A DNA stretch of 64,000 nt, from positions 2,976,001-3,040,000 of the forward strand of contig NZ_JAFMZQ010000001.1 of the NCBI RefSeq assembly GCF_024436415.1, in the 5' to 3' direction. The position numbers were made by a program, and so were the translations under genes. Positions within the stretch are counted from its first letter, which is position 1. Every line of letters starts with the position of its first letter. The DNA is from Pedobacter deserti. Lineage in GTDB: Bacteria > Bacteroidota > Bacteroidia > Sphingobacteriales > Sphingobacteriaceae. Positions 19,697 through 29,445 of the stretch are shown one piece after another. The notes beneath the pieces were generated by a model. The model was not told the DNA's origin, searched no databases, and saw only the letters and a list, made by a program, of their open reading frames with translations.

Positions 19697-20886
19697 CAGT
19701 TAATGACCGGAAGTTTGTAAAACTGAGGCTTTGCGTCTTCTTCAAATACCACATCGGAGTAGTCTCTGACCACATTGTACAAGGTATCGCGTTCAATGGG
19801 TTTCCGTTTTACCTGTTTGATCAGGTCGACAAGTTCTTTGGTACTCATGGCAGGATTCTGTTCTTCTGCACCCGCCATGGAATAAATCTTTGTGGTGTCA
19901 TCGAGTGTGCCGTCTATATCATCCACTCCAAAATTTAGTGATAATTGCGCGGTTTGCCTGCTGATCATCGCCCAATAGGCTTTAATATGATCGAAGTTGT
20001 CCAGATATATCCGGGCAATTGCATAGTTGCGGAGGTCTTCAATCACAGAAACCTCGGGAACGCCACTCATTTGATTATGCTGGTTCCTGAATTTAAGTGG
20101 TATAAACGTTTGAAACCCTCCGGTGCGGCCCTGCAGCTGCCTTAGCTGATCCATATGATCTACCCGGTGCTCAAACTTTTCTATGTGGCCATACAGCATC
20201 GTGGCGTTTGACCGCATTCCAAGCTTATGCCATTCTTCGTGGATGGCCAGCCATTGGTCGCCCGTACATTTATCTTTCGCGATCTGCGAACGGATATCAG
20301 GATGAAAGATTTCCGCACCGCCGCCGGGCAAGGATTCAAGTCCGGCCTCTTTCATAAGACGCATGCCAGACGCATAGTCGATTTTCGCCTTCTTGAAAAT
20401 ATAATGATACTCTACCGGTGTAAGAGCCTTCACGTGAAGCTCTGGCCGATGCGCTTTAATGGAAGAGAATAGTGCAGCATAAAAGTCCACGTCGTATTGC
20501 GGCAGTACACCGCCTACGATATGAACTTCCGTAACCGGCTCGCCATCATACCGCCTTACGATATCCATCATTTGTTCCATGCTCAACGCCCAGCCTTCCT
20601 CCTTCTGTTTAATCAGCCTGGAATACGAGCAAAACTTACAGTCATACACACAAAGGTTGGTGGGTTCTAAATGAAAGTTCCGGTTGAAATAGGTCAGGTC
20701 TCCATGCTTATATTCCCTGATGAAATTAGCGAGCACACCCAGATAACCCAGTTCCGCTTTTTCGTAAAGATAAACAGCCTCATCAAATGTAATCCGCTCC
20801 CGGTCGCGGACTTTCCTGGCTATATTTCTATGTTCTTCGGGCAGACTGGCGTCTGATAGAAGCAAGTTCAGTAATGAAGTATCCAT
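19696..20886 (-). CDS. mqnE: Aminofutalosine synthase (radical SAM)
   Basis: A 396-residue radical SAM enzyme with the iron-sulfur motif CVYDCKFCSY. It joins the MqnA product to the adenosyl radical to form aminodeoxyfutalosine. The EPTNLC lead-in, the VHIVGGVLPQYD strand and the SLPGGGAEIF loop fit MqnE rather than the later-acting MqnC, although the two are paralogs. It is the first gene of the operon with the phosphatase and mqnA, and lies about 130 bases from the divergent or terminated neighbour. Confidence 0.88.
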   Translation of the reverse strand: MDTSLLNLLLSDASLPEEHRNIARKVRDRERITFDEAVYLYEKAELGYLGVLANFIREYKHGDLTYFNRNFHLEPTNLCVYDCKFCSYSRLIKQKEEGWALSMEQMMDIVRRYDGEPVTEVHIVGGVLPQYDVDFYAALFSSIKAHRPELHVKALTPVEYHYIFKKAKIDYASGMRLMKEAGLESLPGGGAEIFHPDIRSQIAKDKCTGDQWLAIHEEWHKLGMRSNATMLYGHIEKFEHRVDHMDQLRQLQGRTGGFQTFIPLKFRNQHNQMSGVPEVSVIEDLRNYAIARIYLDNFDHIKAYWAMISRQTAQLSLNFGVDDIDGTLDDTTKIYSMAGAEEQNPAMSTKELVDLIKQVKRKPIERDTLYNVVRDYSDVVFEEDAKPQFYKLPVIN

Positions 20887-20967
20887 ATGTTGTTTAACTC
20901 AACAAAAATAGGATAAAAATGCCAGGAAGATGTCATTACAGCAACATATGCTTGAGTAAGACTAACA

Positions 20968-21000
20968 AAAACGGGGATAATCGAATAGACTATCCCCGCT
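20968..21000 (-). terminator. Terminator of the lipoprotein gene at 21021
   Basis: On the minus strand CGGGGATA (20991-20998) pairs with TATCCCCG (20972-20979) and is followed by TTTTTGTT. It lies 20 bases past the lipoprotein stop and upstream of mqnE, separating the two units. Confidence 0.8.
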
Positions 21001-21020
21001 TCAAATTTTTCAGAATATCC

Positions 21021-21506
21021 TTAATTTGCGGCTTTGCTGAAGTTAAGGACGATGTATGCGGCACCGCTACCATATTCAACGGGCGACTTGATCACCATGG
21101 TATTGCCGTCGGCCGAAGCCAGCACTGTCCGGTATCCGGAACTGATATCTCTCGCCTTCTCTCCTTCATTCAGCTTCTTAAACTGAAACGTTTGATCGGC
21201 AGGACTGGCAGACCAGTAAATATTTTGTGTCTTGGCTGCGCAATTACTGCCTCCCGGAAGCGTATAGGTCCCGTTGCCACTATTGGTTAGCCGCCATGTG
21301 CTCCCAATAAAGCAGGTATGAGGCCCTTCATCAAAAAGTGATTTTACAGCAGATTGAGGGACACCTTCAAACGTGATGTCGTTAAGCACCCAGCTTCCGG
21401 TGATGTTACCTCTTTTTACTGTTGTATTTGTTCCTTTGGGAGAGCAGCTTTGCAATACCATCATTGAACTGCATATGATGGCAGCTAGTAACACTATTCT
21501 TTTCAT
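21021..21506 (-). CDS. META/lipocalin-like lipoprotein
   Basis: A 161-residue lipoprotein. It has a signal peptide ending in the lipobox VLQSC, then a strand-rich domain with GSWVLNDITFEG at the front, and STWRLTNSGNGTYTLPG and VIKSPVEYGSGAAYIVLNF later. The GSW-L start and beta-rich pattern resemble META/HslJ or lipocalin-like lipoproteins common in Bacteroidota. Two Cys residues in the mature domain could form a disulfide. The function is unknown. It is monocistronic, with its own terminator and a divergent neighbour. Confidence 0.65.
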   Translation of the reverse strand: MKRIVLLAAIICSSMMVLQSCSPKGTNTTVKRGNITGSWVLNDITFEGVPQSAVKSLFDEGPHTCFIGSTWRLTNSGNGTYTLPGGSNCAAKTQNIYWSASPADQTFQFKKLNEGEKARDISSGYRTVLASADGNTMVIKSPVEYGSGAAYIVLNFSKAAN

Positions 21507-21570
21507 ATCTTCATTTTTGCTTTCCTAATTACATAAATCTTGCCAAACACCAGTAACTAACAAGTTTTCG

Positions 21571-21578
21571 GCTTAACT
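21571..21578 (+). promoter_or_regulatory. Bacteroidota -7 box before the Cys/Met PLP enzyme
   Basis: TAACTTTG matches TAnnTTTG and ends 7 bases before the ATG at 21586, again implying a very short leader. No riboswitch precedes this gene, unlike metY. Confidence 0.45.
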
Positions 21579-21585
21579 TTGTTAT

Positions 21586-22701
21586 ATGAAGCCAGAAACT
21601 ATTGCCATTCATGGGGGTAATTTTTACAAGCCCAGCACCGGAGATGTGACATCACCAATCAATTTGTCGACCACCTTTTTCCGTAACGAAGACGGTGGCT
21701 ATTCGGGTGGACATATGTATAGCAGAATAAGCAATCCTAACCGGACTGCGCTGGAAAAAGCGTTGTCGGCACTCGAAGGCGGGGTTGATGCATGTGCTTT
21801 TTCCTCCGGAAATACGGCTGGTATGGCCGTTTTTCAGGCCTTGCCCGCGGGCAGCCACGTTATTGCGCCCGACGATATGTACTGGGGGTTCAAGAAACAG
21901 CTGCTGACCATGTTTAACGAAACACTGGAATTTGACTTCGCGGATATGACCTCGTCTGAGGCGATCGAATCCTGCATAAAACCGAATACAGCTCTAATAT
22001 GGATAGAGACCCCATCAAATCCGCTGTTAAAGATCACCGATATCGCTGCAACGGCTAAAATTGCAAAGCGGTTTGATCTGATACTGGTTTGCGACAGCAC
22101 ATTCGCTTCCCCCTGCCTGCAACATACGCTGGCGCTTGGGGCTGATATCGTGATGCATTCCTCTACCAAATACATTGGCGGCCATAGCGATGTACTAGGC
22201 GGTGCGCTGATTACGGCTACTCAGAATGAGTTTTGGGACAAAATCAGAAATATTCAGCAGGTAGGCGGCGCAGTGCCCTCGCCTTTCGATTGCTACCTGC
22301 TTTTGCGCAGTATTAAGACTTTGCCGTACAGAATGCGCGGACACTGCGAAAATGGCCTTGCCCTCGCAAAATTCCTGGAACAACATCCGGCGATTGATGA
22401 GGTGTTTTATCCTGGCCTTGCCAACCATCCTCAGCATGAGATCGCAACATCGCAGATGAAGGCCTTTGGAGGGATGCTTTCTGTACTGCTTAAGGGTGGC
22501 GCACAAAAAGCTAAAGCGGTGGTAAACAAGGTGGAATTGTTTGCCCAGGCGACAAGTCTTGGTGGTGTAGAAAGCCTGATTGAACATCGGGCGTCCATTG
22601 AAGGACCAGATACCAAAACACCGCAAAATTTAATTCGGATATCTGCGGGACTTGAACATATTGACGATCTGATTCGGGACCTGACACAGGCTTTAGGCTA
22701 A
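21586..22701 (+). CDS. Cys/Met-metabolism PLP enzyme (cystathionine gamma-synthase/lyase type)
   Basis: A 371-residue PLP enzyme of the transsulfuration family. Seen are the N-terminal IHGG and SRISNPNRTALEKALSALEGG blocks, and the cofactor Lys in MHSSTKYIGGHSDV. The C-terminal SLGGVESLIEHRAS and RISAGLEHIDDLI are typical of cystathionine gamma-synthase, beta/gamma-lyases and methionine gamma-lyase. These cannot be separated by eye. Its position upstream of metY-metX-hom suggests conversion between cysteine, cystathionine and homocysteine. It has its own promoter and is separated from metY by the riboswitch region. Confidence 0.85.
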   Translation: MKPETIAIHGGNFYKPSTGDVTSPINLSTTFFRNEDGGYSGGHMYSRISNPNRTALEKALSALEGGVDACAFSSGNTAGMAVFQALPAGSHVIAPDDMYWGFKKQLLTMFNETLEFDFADMTSSEAIESCIKPNTALIWIETPSNPLLKITDIAATAKIAKRFDLILVCDSTFASPCLQHTLALGADIVMHSSTKYIGGHSDVLGGALITATQNEFWDKIRNIQQVGGAVPSPFDCYLLLRSIKTLPYRMRGHCENGLALAKFLEQHPAIDEVFYPGLANHPQHEIATSQMKAFGGMLSVLLKGGAQKAKAVVNKVELFAQATSLGGVESLIEHRASIEGPDTKTPQNLIRISAGLEHIDDLIRDLTQALG

Positions 22702-22839
22702 AAAACCGACTGAAACATTGATGCCAATTAATTGACTATAAGTCGTTTAAAAATATTTCGAAATATTATTTGGACGAATTGGCCGCGAAGTAGTACATTT
22801 GTCGTCGTTAGCGAGGAGCTAATCAAGTCAGCCTACATG

Positions 22840-22963
22840 GTTTGATTTATAAAGAAGTGGCGAGAGACAGGCTCTGAGACCCACTGGCAACCCTCCCCAA
22901 CTGGGAAGAAGGTGCCAATTCCTGACCAAAGGCATGGTGCTATTTGGAGAGATAAATTGAAAC
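22840..22963 (+). promoter_or_regulatory. SAM-I (S-box) riboswitch upstream of metY
   Basis: The conserved S-box core is readable: GGCGAGAGACAGGCT, then GAGACCCACTGGCAACC (J1/2 to P3), and GTGCCAATTCCTGAC after the pseudoknot helix. Basal helix P1 can be drawn between 22840-22850 (GTTTGATTTAT) and 22952-22963 (ATAAATTGAAAC), with one bulged G. Binding of S-adenosylmethionine stabilises P1 and lowers expression of the downstream methionine genes. No strong U-tract terminator hairpin follows, so control may act on translation or on the leader ORF that begins 3 bases after P1. Confidence 0.9.
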
Positions 22964-22966
22964 GAA

Positions 22967-23041
22967 ATGAAAACATTAAGAATTACTTCCGGATTATTCA
23001 GTGATCTTCACAGGCCTGCATGCATGTGCTTCGGCATGTGA
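22967..23041 (+). CDS. Putative Cys/Met-rich leader peptide
   Basis: A 24-codon ORF starts with ATG 3 bases after the riboswitch P1 helix and ends with TGA at 23039. The peptide begins MKTLRITSGLF and ends Ala-Cys-Met-Cys-Phe-Gly-Met, so Cys codons (23021, 23027) and Met codons (23024, 23036) cluster just before the stop. A weak GCATGC/GGCATG hairpin overlaps these codons. Clustered Cys/Met codons ahead of a methionine operon are what a ribosome-stalling leader would show. The only GGAG-like element (22946) is inside the riboswitch's 3' strand. Translation is unproven. Confidence 0.5.
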   Translation: MKTLRITSGLFSDLHRPACMCFGM

Positions 23042-23150
23042 TCATTGAAAATCTTCCTGCTATATCTTGTCATACGGAAGGCCCTTACAGGGTACGAGAA
23101 AGTTACATCCCAGCAATAAGCCGCTTAGCTTAACCAATCATTAACCATAA

Positions 23151-24467
<1,317 letters not shown>

Positions 24468-24483
24468 TACGGAGTTCACAGGA

Positions 24484-25542
24484 ATGACAAATACGGCGAC
24501 GCATCGTTATAAAGAGACCTTCAAACTGGAGAATGGCAAAGAGATTAACGACCTTACGATTGCTTATCAGACTTATGGCCAGTTAAATGCGGAGAAAGAC
24601 AATGTGGTCTGGGTTTGCCACGCGTTAACCGCAAATTCAGATGTACTGGACTGGTGGAAGGGTTTGTTTGGTCAAAATGACTTATTTAATCCGGAAGAGC
24701 ATTTCATTGTATGTGCCAATGTGCTGGGCTCCCATTATGGGACCAGCTCCCCATTAAGTATCAATCCGGCTACCGGTCAGCCTTACTACCTTTCGTTCCC
24801 GGAGTTTACGATCAGGGATATTGTGGCTGCACACCGCATCCTTGCTGATCATCTGGGCATTGGAAAAATTAAGGTACTGATGGGTGGATCTTTAGGAGGT
24901 CAGCAATCTTTGGAATGGGCAATCACGGAAAACGACCGGATTGAAAATCTGGTATTAATTGCCACCAATGCTATACACTCGCCCTGGGGTATTGCTTTCA
25001 ATGAAAGCCAGCGCCTTGCTATTACGGCCGACCGGACTTTCTACGCTCAGCAACCGGAAGGTGGTTTGAAAGGCTTAAAGGCTGCGCGAAGTATCGCGCT
25101 GCTCTCCTATCGGACTTACGATGCGTATACGGCTACTCAACTCGAAAGCGTAAACGACAAAACGGACAATTTCAGGGCCTCCTCTTACCAGAACTATCAG
25201 GGTGAAAAGCTGTGCAAACGCTTCAATGCCTATAGCTACTGGTACCTTACCAAGGCGATGGATAGTCACAACGTAGGACGCGGGAGGCGCAGCGTAAACG
25301 ATGCACTTCTGGAAGTGAAGGCAAATACTTTAGTGATCGGCATTGAAAATGATGTCTTGTTCCCGCTTTCAGAACAAGAGTTTTTGGCTAAATCTATTCC
25401 TGATGCTGAATTTCAGGCCCTGAAATCTGCGTATGGCCATGATGGCTTCCTGATTGAGACGAACGTGCTCACAAAAATGATAGGCACATTTTTAAAAGAG
25501 CATGCAGATAAAAAGATAATTAAATTACATAAAACAGCTTAA
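24484..25542 (+). CDS. metX: Homoserine O-acetyltransferase
   Basis: A 352-residue alpha/beta-hydrolase-fold enzyme that acetylates homoserine with acetyl-CoA, providing the MetY substrate. The nucleophile elbow is MGGSLGGQQSLEW. The oxyanion/early region has WVCHALTANSDV and NVLGSHYGTSSP, and the catalytic His-Asp end is SAYGHDGFLIE. MetX and homoserine succinyltransferases of this fold look alike; acetyl use is inferred from pairing with metY. It lies 16 bases after metY and 7 bases before hom. Confidence 0.94.
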   Translation: MTNTATHRYKETFKLENGKEINDLTIAYQTYGQLNAEKDNVVWVCHALTANSDVLDWWKGLFGQNDLFNPEEHFIVCANVLGSHYGTSSPLSINPATGQPYYLSFPEFTIRDIVAAHRILADHLGIGKIKVLMGGSLGGQQSLEWAITENDRIENLVLIATNAIHSPWGIAFNESQRLAITADRTFYAQQPEGGLKGLKAARSIALLSYRTYDAYTATQLESVNDKTDNFRASSYQNYQGEKLCKRFNAYSYWYLTKAMDSHNVGRGRRSVNDALLEVKANTLVIGIENDVLFPLSEQEFLAKSIPDAEFQALKSAYGHDGFLIETNVLTKMIGTFLKEHADKKIIKLHKTA

Positions 25543-25549
25543 TTGATTC

Positions 25550-26791
25550 ATGAGCAAAAAACTTAAGATTGGCCTGTTTGGTTTTGGCGTGGTCGGACAA
25601 GGACTGCACGACATTATCCGCGGACAGGAACTTAACCTGGAGATTGTTAAGATAGCGATTAAAGACCCCTCAAAAAAACGCATATTAGATGCGCACCTTT
25701 TTACGACCGATCATGACGAAATTTTAAACAACCCAGAGATCAATACCATTGTAGAATTGATTGACGATGCCGACGTTGCTTTTAATATTGCAAAAAAAGC
25801 ACTGACGAGCGGGAAGAACGTTGTATCGGCAAACAAAAAGATGATTGCGCATCATCTTGCTGAACTGGTCCAGCTTCAGGCAGACCACGGTACGTCGCTG
25901 CTATATGAAGGTGCTGTATGTGGTAGTATCCCAATAATCAGGAATCTGGAAGAGTATTACGACAACGAACTTCTGCACGGCATAAGCGGAATATTTAATG
26001 GTTCGTCGAACTATATCCTTTCCAAAATCTCTAATGACGGACTGGAATATGGCGTAGCACTAAAGCAAGCTCAGGACCTCGGGTTCGCTGAAACGAATCC
26101 GATATTGGATGTCGGCGGATACGATCCTAAGTTTAAGCTGGCCATTGCGACCGCTCATGCTTACGGCTTGTTTATTAACCCGGATAAGATCTTGAACGTT
26201 GGTATTCAAAACCTGTCTGACAACGACATCCGTTATGCGAGAGAGAAAAATCTCAGGATAAAGCTGGTACCAACAGCCAGGAAGATCAGCACAAAACAAA
26301 TCGTGACTTACGTGCTCCCCAAGTTTGTTAAATCTGACGATTTTCTCTTTAACGTCGAGAACGAATATAATGGTGTGACCGTTCAGGCTGCCTTTGCGGA
26401 TAAGCAATTTTTCTTTGGAAAAGGTGCTGGTGGTCACCCAACCGGCGCAGCAGTGTTATCGGATATTGCAGCCTTGCGGTACGACTATCGCTACGAGTAT
26501 AAGAAATATCATCAGCACAATGGTTTGATACACACAGACAACGTCGACATTGAGGTTTACCTGCGTTACACGCATGAGTATACTATCGAGAAGCTTGGCA
26601 TTAAGAACATCGTGGAACGTTTTGTTCGCGACGATTACAAATATGTGATCGGAAATGTAAATCTAAAGAGCCTGCTCGCAAATCGTGACTTGCTGGAGCA
26701 AAAGGACATTTTTATTGCTCATACAGGAAGGTATACATACACCGACGAGCAAATAAAAGCGGTTGTTGAAGAGGCTGTGCTGGCAAATTAA
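25550..26791 (+). CDS. hom: Homoserine dehydrogenase
   Basis: A 413-residue NAD(P)-dependent enzyme that reduces aspartate semialdehyde to homoserine, feeding MetX. The N-terminal Rossmann loop is GLFGFGVVGQGL. The substrate block EGAVCGSIPIIRNLEEYY and the GISGIFNGSSNYILSKI segment with the catalytic Lys region are present. No aspartokinase domain is attached, so it is monofunctional; the region after residue 330 may be a divergent ACT-like regulatory part. It is the last gene of the riboswitch-controlled operon, closed by the terminator at 26804. Confidence 0.93.
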   Translation: MSKKLKIGLFGFGVVGQGLHDIIRGQELNLEIVKIAIKDPSKKRILDAHLFTTDHDEILNNPEINTIVELIDDADVAFNIAKKALTSGKNVVSANKKMIAHHLAELVQLQADHGTSLLYEGAVCGSIPIIRNLEEYYDNELLHGISGIFNGSSNYILSKISNDGLEYGVALKQAQDLGFAETNPILDVGGYDPKFKLAIATAHAYGLFINPDKILNVGIQNLSDNDIRYAREKNLRIKLVPTARKISTKQIVTYVLPKFVKSDDFLFNVENEYNGVTVQAAFADKQFFFGKGAGGHPTGAAVLSDIAALRYDYRYEYKKYHQHNGLIHTDNVDIEVYLRYTHEYTIEKLGIKNIVERFVRDDYKYVIGNVNLKSLLANRDLLEQKDIFIAHTGRYTYTDEQIKAVVEEAVLAN

Positions 26792-26803
26792 CAACTAGGC
26801 CAT

Positions 26804-26836
26804 AAAAAAGCCCCTTGATCCACAAGGGGCTTTTTT
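26804..26836. terminator. Bidirectional terminator between hom and the E2 gene
   Basis: A 14-base stem (A run plus GCCCCTTG, against CAAGGGGC plus a T run) surrounds a 5-base loop. The A and T runs on either side make it work in both directions for two convergent genes. Confidence 0.92.
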
Positions 26837-26850
26837 TATATCTCTAAAGC

Positions 26851-28146
26851 TTATATCTCACGCTCTATATCCCAGTTCTCCAGGTAATCCGCCACCCGTC
26901 GTACAAATGAGCCGCCTAATGCGCCATCTACCACGCGGTGATCATAGGAAAGTGATAAATACATCATATGGCGGATGGCTATGACATCCCCAAACTCAGT
27001 TTCCAGCACTGCTGGTTTTTTCTTAATGGCTCCAACAGCCAATATAGCTACCTGAGGCTGGTTAATGATCGGTGTGCCCATGACATTCCCAAAGGATCCT
27101 ATATTTGTAAGCGTAAAAGTTCCGTTTTGCGTTTCATCCGGCTTCAGCTTTGAAGCCCTGGCCCTGAGCGCAAGATCGTTAACAGACTTGGTAAGCCCGA
27201 CAAGATTGAACTGATCCGCGTTTTTTATCACCGGTACGATCAGGTTTCCTGAAGGCAAGGCTGCCGCCATTCCGATATTGATGTCTCTTTTTCTAACGAT
27301 CTGTGATCCGTTAACGGTCACATTTATCATCGGGTAATCCTTGATAGCCTTAGTCACTGCCTCGATAAATAACGGTGTAAACGTTATTTTCTCCTTTTCA
27401 CGCTGCTCAAACGTCTTTTTAACCTTCTCCCTCCACAAAACCATATTGGTCACATCCGCCTCAACAAAAGAGGTTACATGGGGAGATGTCTGTTTGCTCA
27501 TTACCATATGATCAGCAATAAGCTTACGCATACGGTCCATCTCAATGATCTCTTCTCCAGCTGAGAGCAACGTCGAAACAGGCGCTCTTACCGGAGCCTC
27601 GGCGCTTGTATTCAAAACCGGAATGTCTTCTTGAATATTTTTGTTGTGCTGAACTTGACTACTTTGCCTTTGACGGATGTAAGAAAGCAGGTCGTCCTTA
27701 GTAAGGCGGCCTTCAGCTCCGCTGCCAGGTATATGATCAAGTTCCTCGTTGCTGATATTTTCCTCCGCCGCAATGCTCTTCACCAAAGGAGAGTAAAACC
27801 TTTCAGATACCGCCTTTACTCCAGGTATATCGTTAAGCGGCGGAAGATCAGCTGGCAGATCGTCTTCTGTTTCTTCCTGTTTTACCGGCGCACTAGTCAC
27901 CTCACCTTCGATCTCAATAATGGCTATAATATCGCCCACCTGGGCCACCTCATCTTCCTTAAACAACTGGCTCACCAGCTTACCCGACACCGGAGAAGGA
28001 ACCTCAGAATCTACCTTATCTGTCGCTATCTCGAGAACTATATCATCCACTTCTACCGCGTCACCTGGTTGCTTTGCCCATTTAATGACGGTGGCTTCTG
28101 CAACACTTTCCCCCATTTTTGGTAACAACAATTCGTATTGAGCCAT
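26851..28146 (-). CDS. 2-oxo acid dehydrogenase E2 (dihydrolipoamide acyltransferase)
   Basis: A 431-residue E2 core subunit. One N-terminal lipoyl domain carries the modified Lys in IATDKVDSEVPSP (about residue 43). A Pro/Glu-rich linker leads to an E1/E3-binding domain (EENISNEELDHIPGSGAEGRLTKDDL in pieces), then the catalytic acyltransferase domain ending with SYDHRVVDGALGG. It is probably the branched-chain or pyruvate complex E2. No E1 or E3 gene is adjacent, so the substrate is unresolved. It is transcribed alone, convergent with hom. Confidence 0.93.
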   Translation of the reverse strand: MAQYELLLPKMGESVAEATVIKWAKQPGDAVEVDDIVLEIATDKVDSEVPSPVSGKLVSQLFKEDEVAQVGDIIAIIEIEGEVTSAPVKQEETEDDLPADLPPLNDIPGVKAVSERFYSPLVKSIAAEENISNEELDHIPGSGAEGRLTKDDLLSYIRQRQSSQVQHNKNIQEDIPVLNTSAEAPVRAPVSTLLSAGEEIIEMDRMRKLIADHMVMSKQTSPHVTSFVEADVTNMVLWREKVKKTFEQREKEKITFTPLFIEAVTKAIKDYPMINVTVNGSQIVRKRDINIGMAAALPSGNLIVPVIKNADQFNLVGLTKSVNDLALRARASKLKPDETQNGTFTLTNIGSFGNVMGTPIINQPQVAILAVGAIKKKPAVLETEFGDVIAIRHMMYLSLSYDHRVVDGALGGSFVRRVADYLENWDIEREI

Positions 28147-28202
28147 TTTTTATTTCATGATTGGTATTGCAGGCAAAAGTAAAGTATTTTGAACACTTAA
28201 AC

Positions 28203-29444
28203 CTAATCAGGGCCAAGTTCATTCAAAATCATACCTAAAGCGGCTACTGCAGAGCGTTCTATATTTTGCGTCCGCTTGTTTCCAAAAGTAAAAAGCCGCG
28301 CAACAACCTGCTGCTTGTTAGCTACCGCTATCCAAACGGTACCGACGGGTTTTCCCGGACTCGCACCATCAGGCCCTGCAATTCCGCTCACTGCAACGGC
28401 ATAGTCCGTGTTAAATGTGCGGAGCGCTCCGGCAGCCATCTCGGTAACGGTTTCTTCGCTAACCGCCCCGTATCTTTCCAGGGTTTGCTCACTTACATCG
28501 AGTATCTTTATTTTCAATTCATTGGAGTAAACAACTCCACCACCCTTATATACAGCCGAACTTCCTGGATGCTGCGTAATCAGATGACCGATATACCCGC
28601 CGGTACAGCTCTCAGCAGTTGAAAGTGTCAGTCCCCGCTTCTCCATCGTATTCAGCATGGCTTTCTCAAGTGCAATATCTTCTAAGGCAGCTACATGCTT
28701 CTTCACCCGCTCCGCGATGCGCTGTGTGAACTCCATGATCTGACGGTCAAGAAGCGCACCTTCATATCCGCTTCCGCTTAAGCGGAGGCGCACCTGACCG
28801 AGCCGCGGCAGGTATGCAAGCTTGATATGTTCAGGCAGATCGTTTTCTATATCAGCTATTGCCTCGGCCAGAAAGGACTCGCCTATCCCGTAAGTCAGAA
28901 TCGTTTTATGTACAATATGGGGCAGCTTGAACAAACTGACCAGCCTTGGAATGATCTCTTCCTCCATTAAATACATCATTTCAAACGGTACGCCAGGCAT
29001 GGAAACAATAATACGCCCATTGTTCTCAAACCACATACACGGGGCTGTGCCCTGCTTATTCTGAATCACAGTACACCCCTCCGGCACATCGGCCTGGCCC
29101 ATATTCGAATCGAGCATAGGTCGCTTTAACCGCTCAAAGAAGGTCCTGACATGTTGTAGCGTCTCTTCATCCCTACGCATTCCCATGTTAAAATACCTGG
29201 AAAGGGTGATTTTCGTTATATCATCTTTTGTGGGGCCCAACCCACCAGTGATCAATATTATGCCTGCGCGCTTTTCAGCTTCAGACAAAGCATCGATAAT
29301 ATGATCGGCCTGATCCGACACTGATGTAATTTGCTTTACCGCGATGCCCGCAAGATTGAGCTTTTGTGCCATCCAGGCGGAATTGGTGTCTACAATCTGG
29401 CCGATAAGAATCTCATCACCGATCGTTATTATTTCAGCTGTCAT
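28203..29444 (-). CDS. cinA: CinA family nicotinamide mononucleotide deamidase-related protein
   Basis: A 413-residue two-domain CinA. The N-terminal molybdopterin-binding-like domain starts AEIITIGDEILIGQIVDTNS and includes GGLGPTKDDIT. The C-terminal amidohydrolase domain has LSTAESCTGGYIGHLIT and VSGIAGPDG. CinA-type proteins deamidate nicotinamide mononucleotide and hydrolyse ADP-ribose in NAD recycling. The start lies one base after the lptD stop, so the two are one transcription unit. The length is canonical. Confidence 0.95.
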   Translation of the reverse strand: MTAEIITIGDEILIGQIVDTNSAWMAQKLNLAGIAVKQITSVSDQADHIIDALSEAEKRAGIILITGGLGPTKDDITKITLSRYFNMGMRRDEETLQHVRTFFERLKRPMLDSNMGQADVPEGCTVIQNKQGTAPCMWFENNGRIIVSMPGVPFEMMYLMEEEIIPRLVSLFKLPHIVHKTILTYGIGESFLAEAIADIENDLPEHIKLAYLPRLGQVRLRLSGSGYEGALLDRQIMEFTQRIAERVKKHVAALEDIALEKAMLNTMEKRGLTLSTAESCTGGYIGHLITQHPGSSAVYKGGGVVYSNELKIKILDVSEQTLERYGAVSEETVTEMAAGALRTFNTDYAVAVSGIAGPDGASPGKPVGTVWIAVANKQQVVARLFTFGNKRTQNIERSAVAALGMILNELGPD

Positions 29445-29445
29445 A

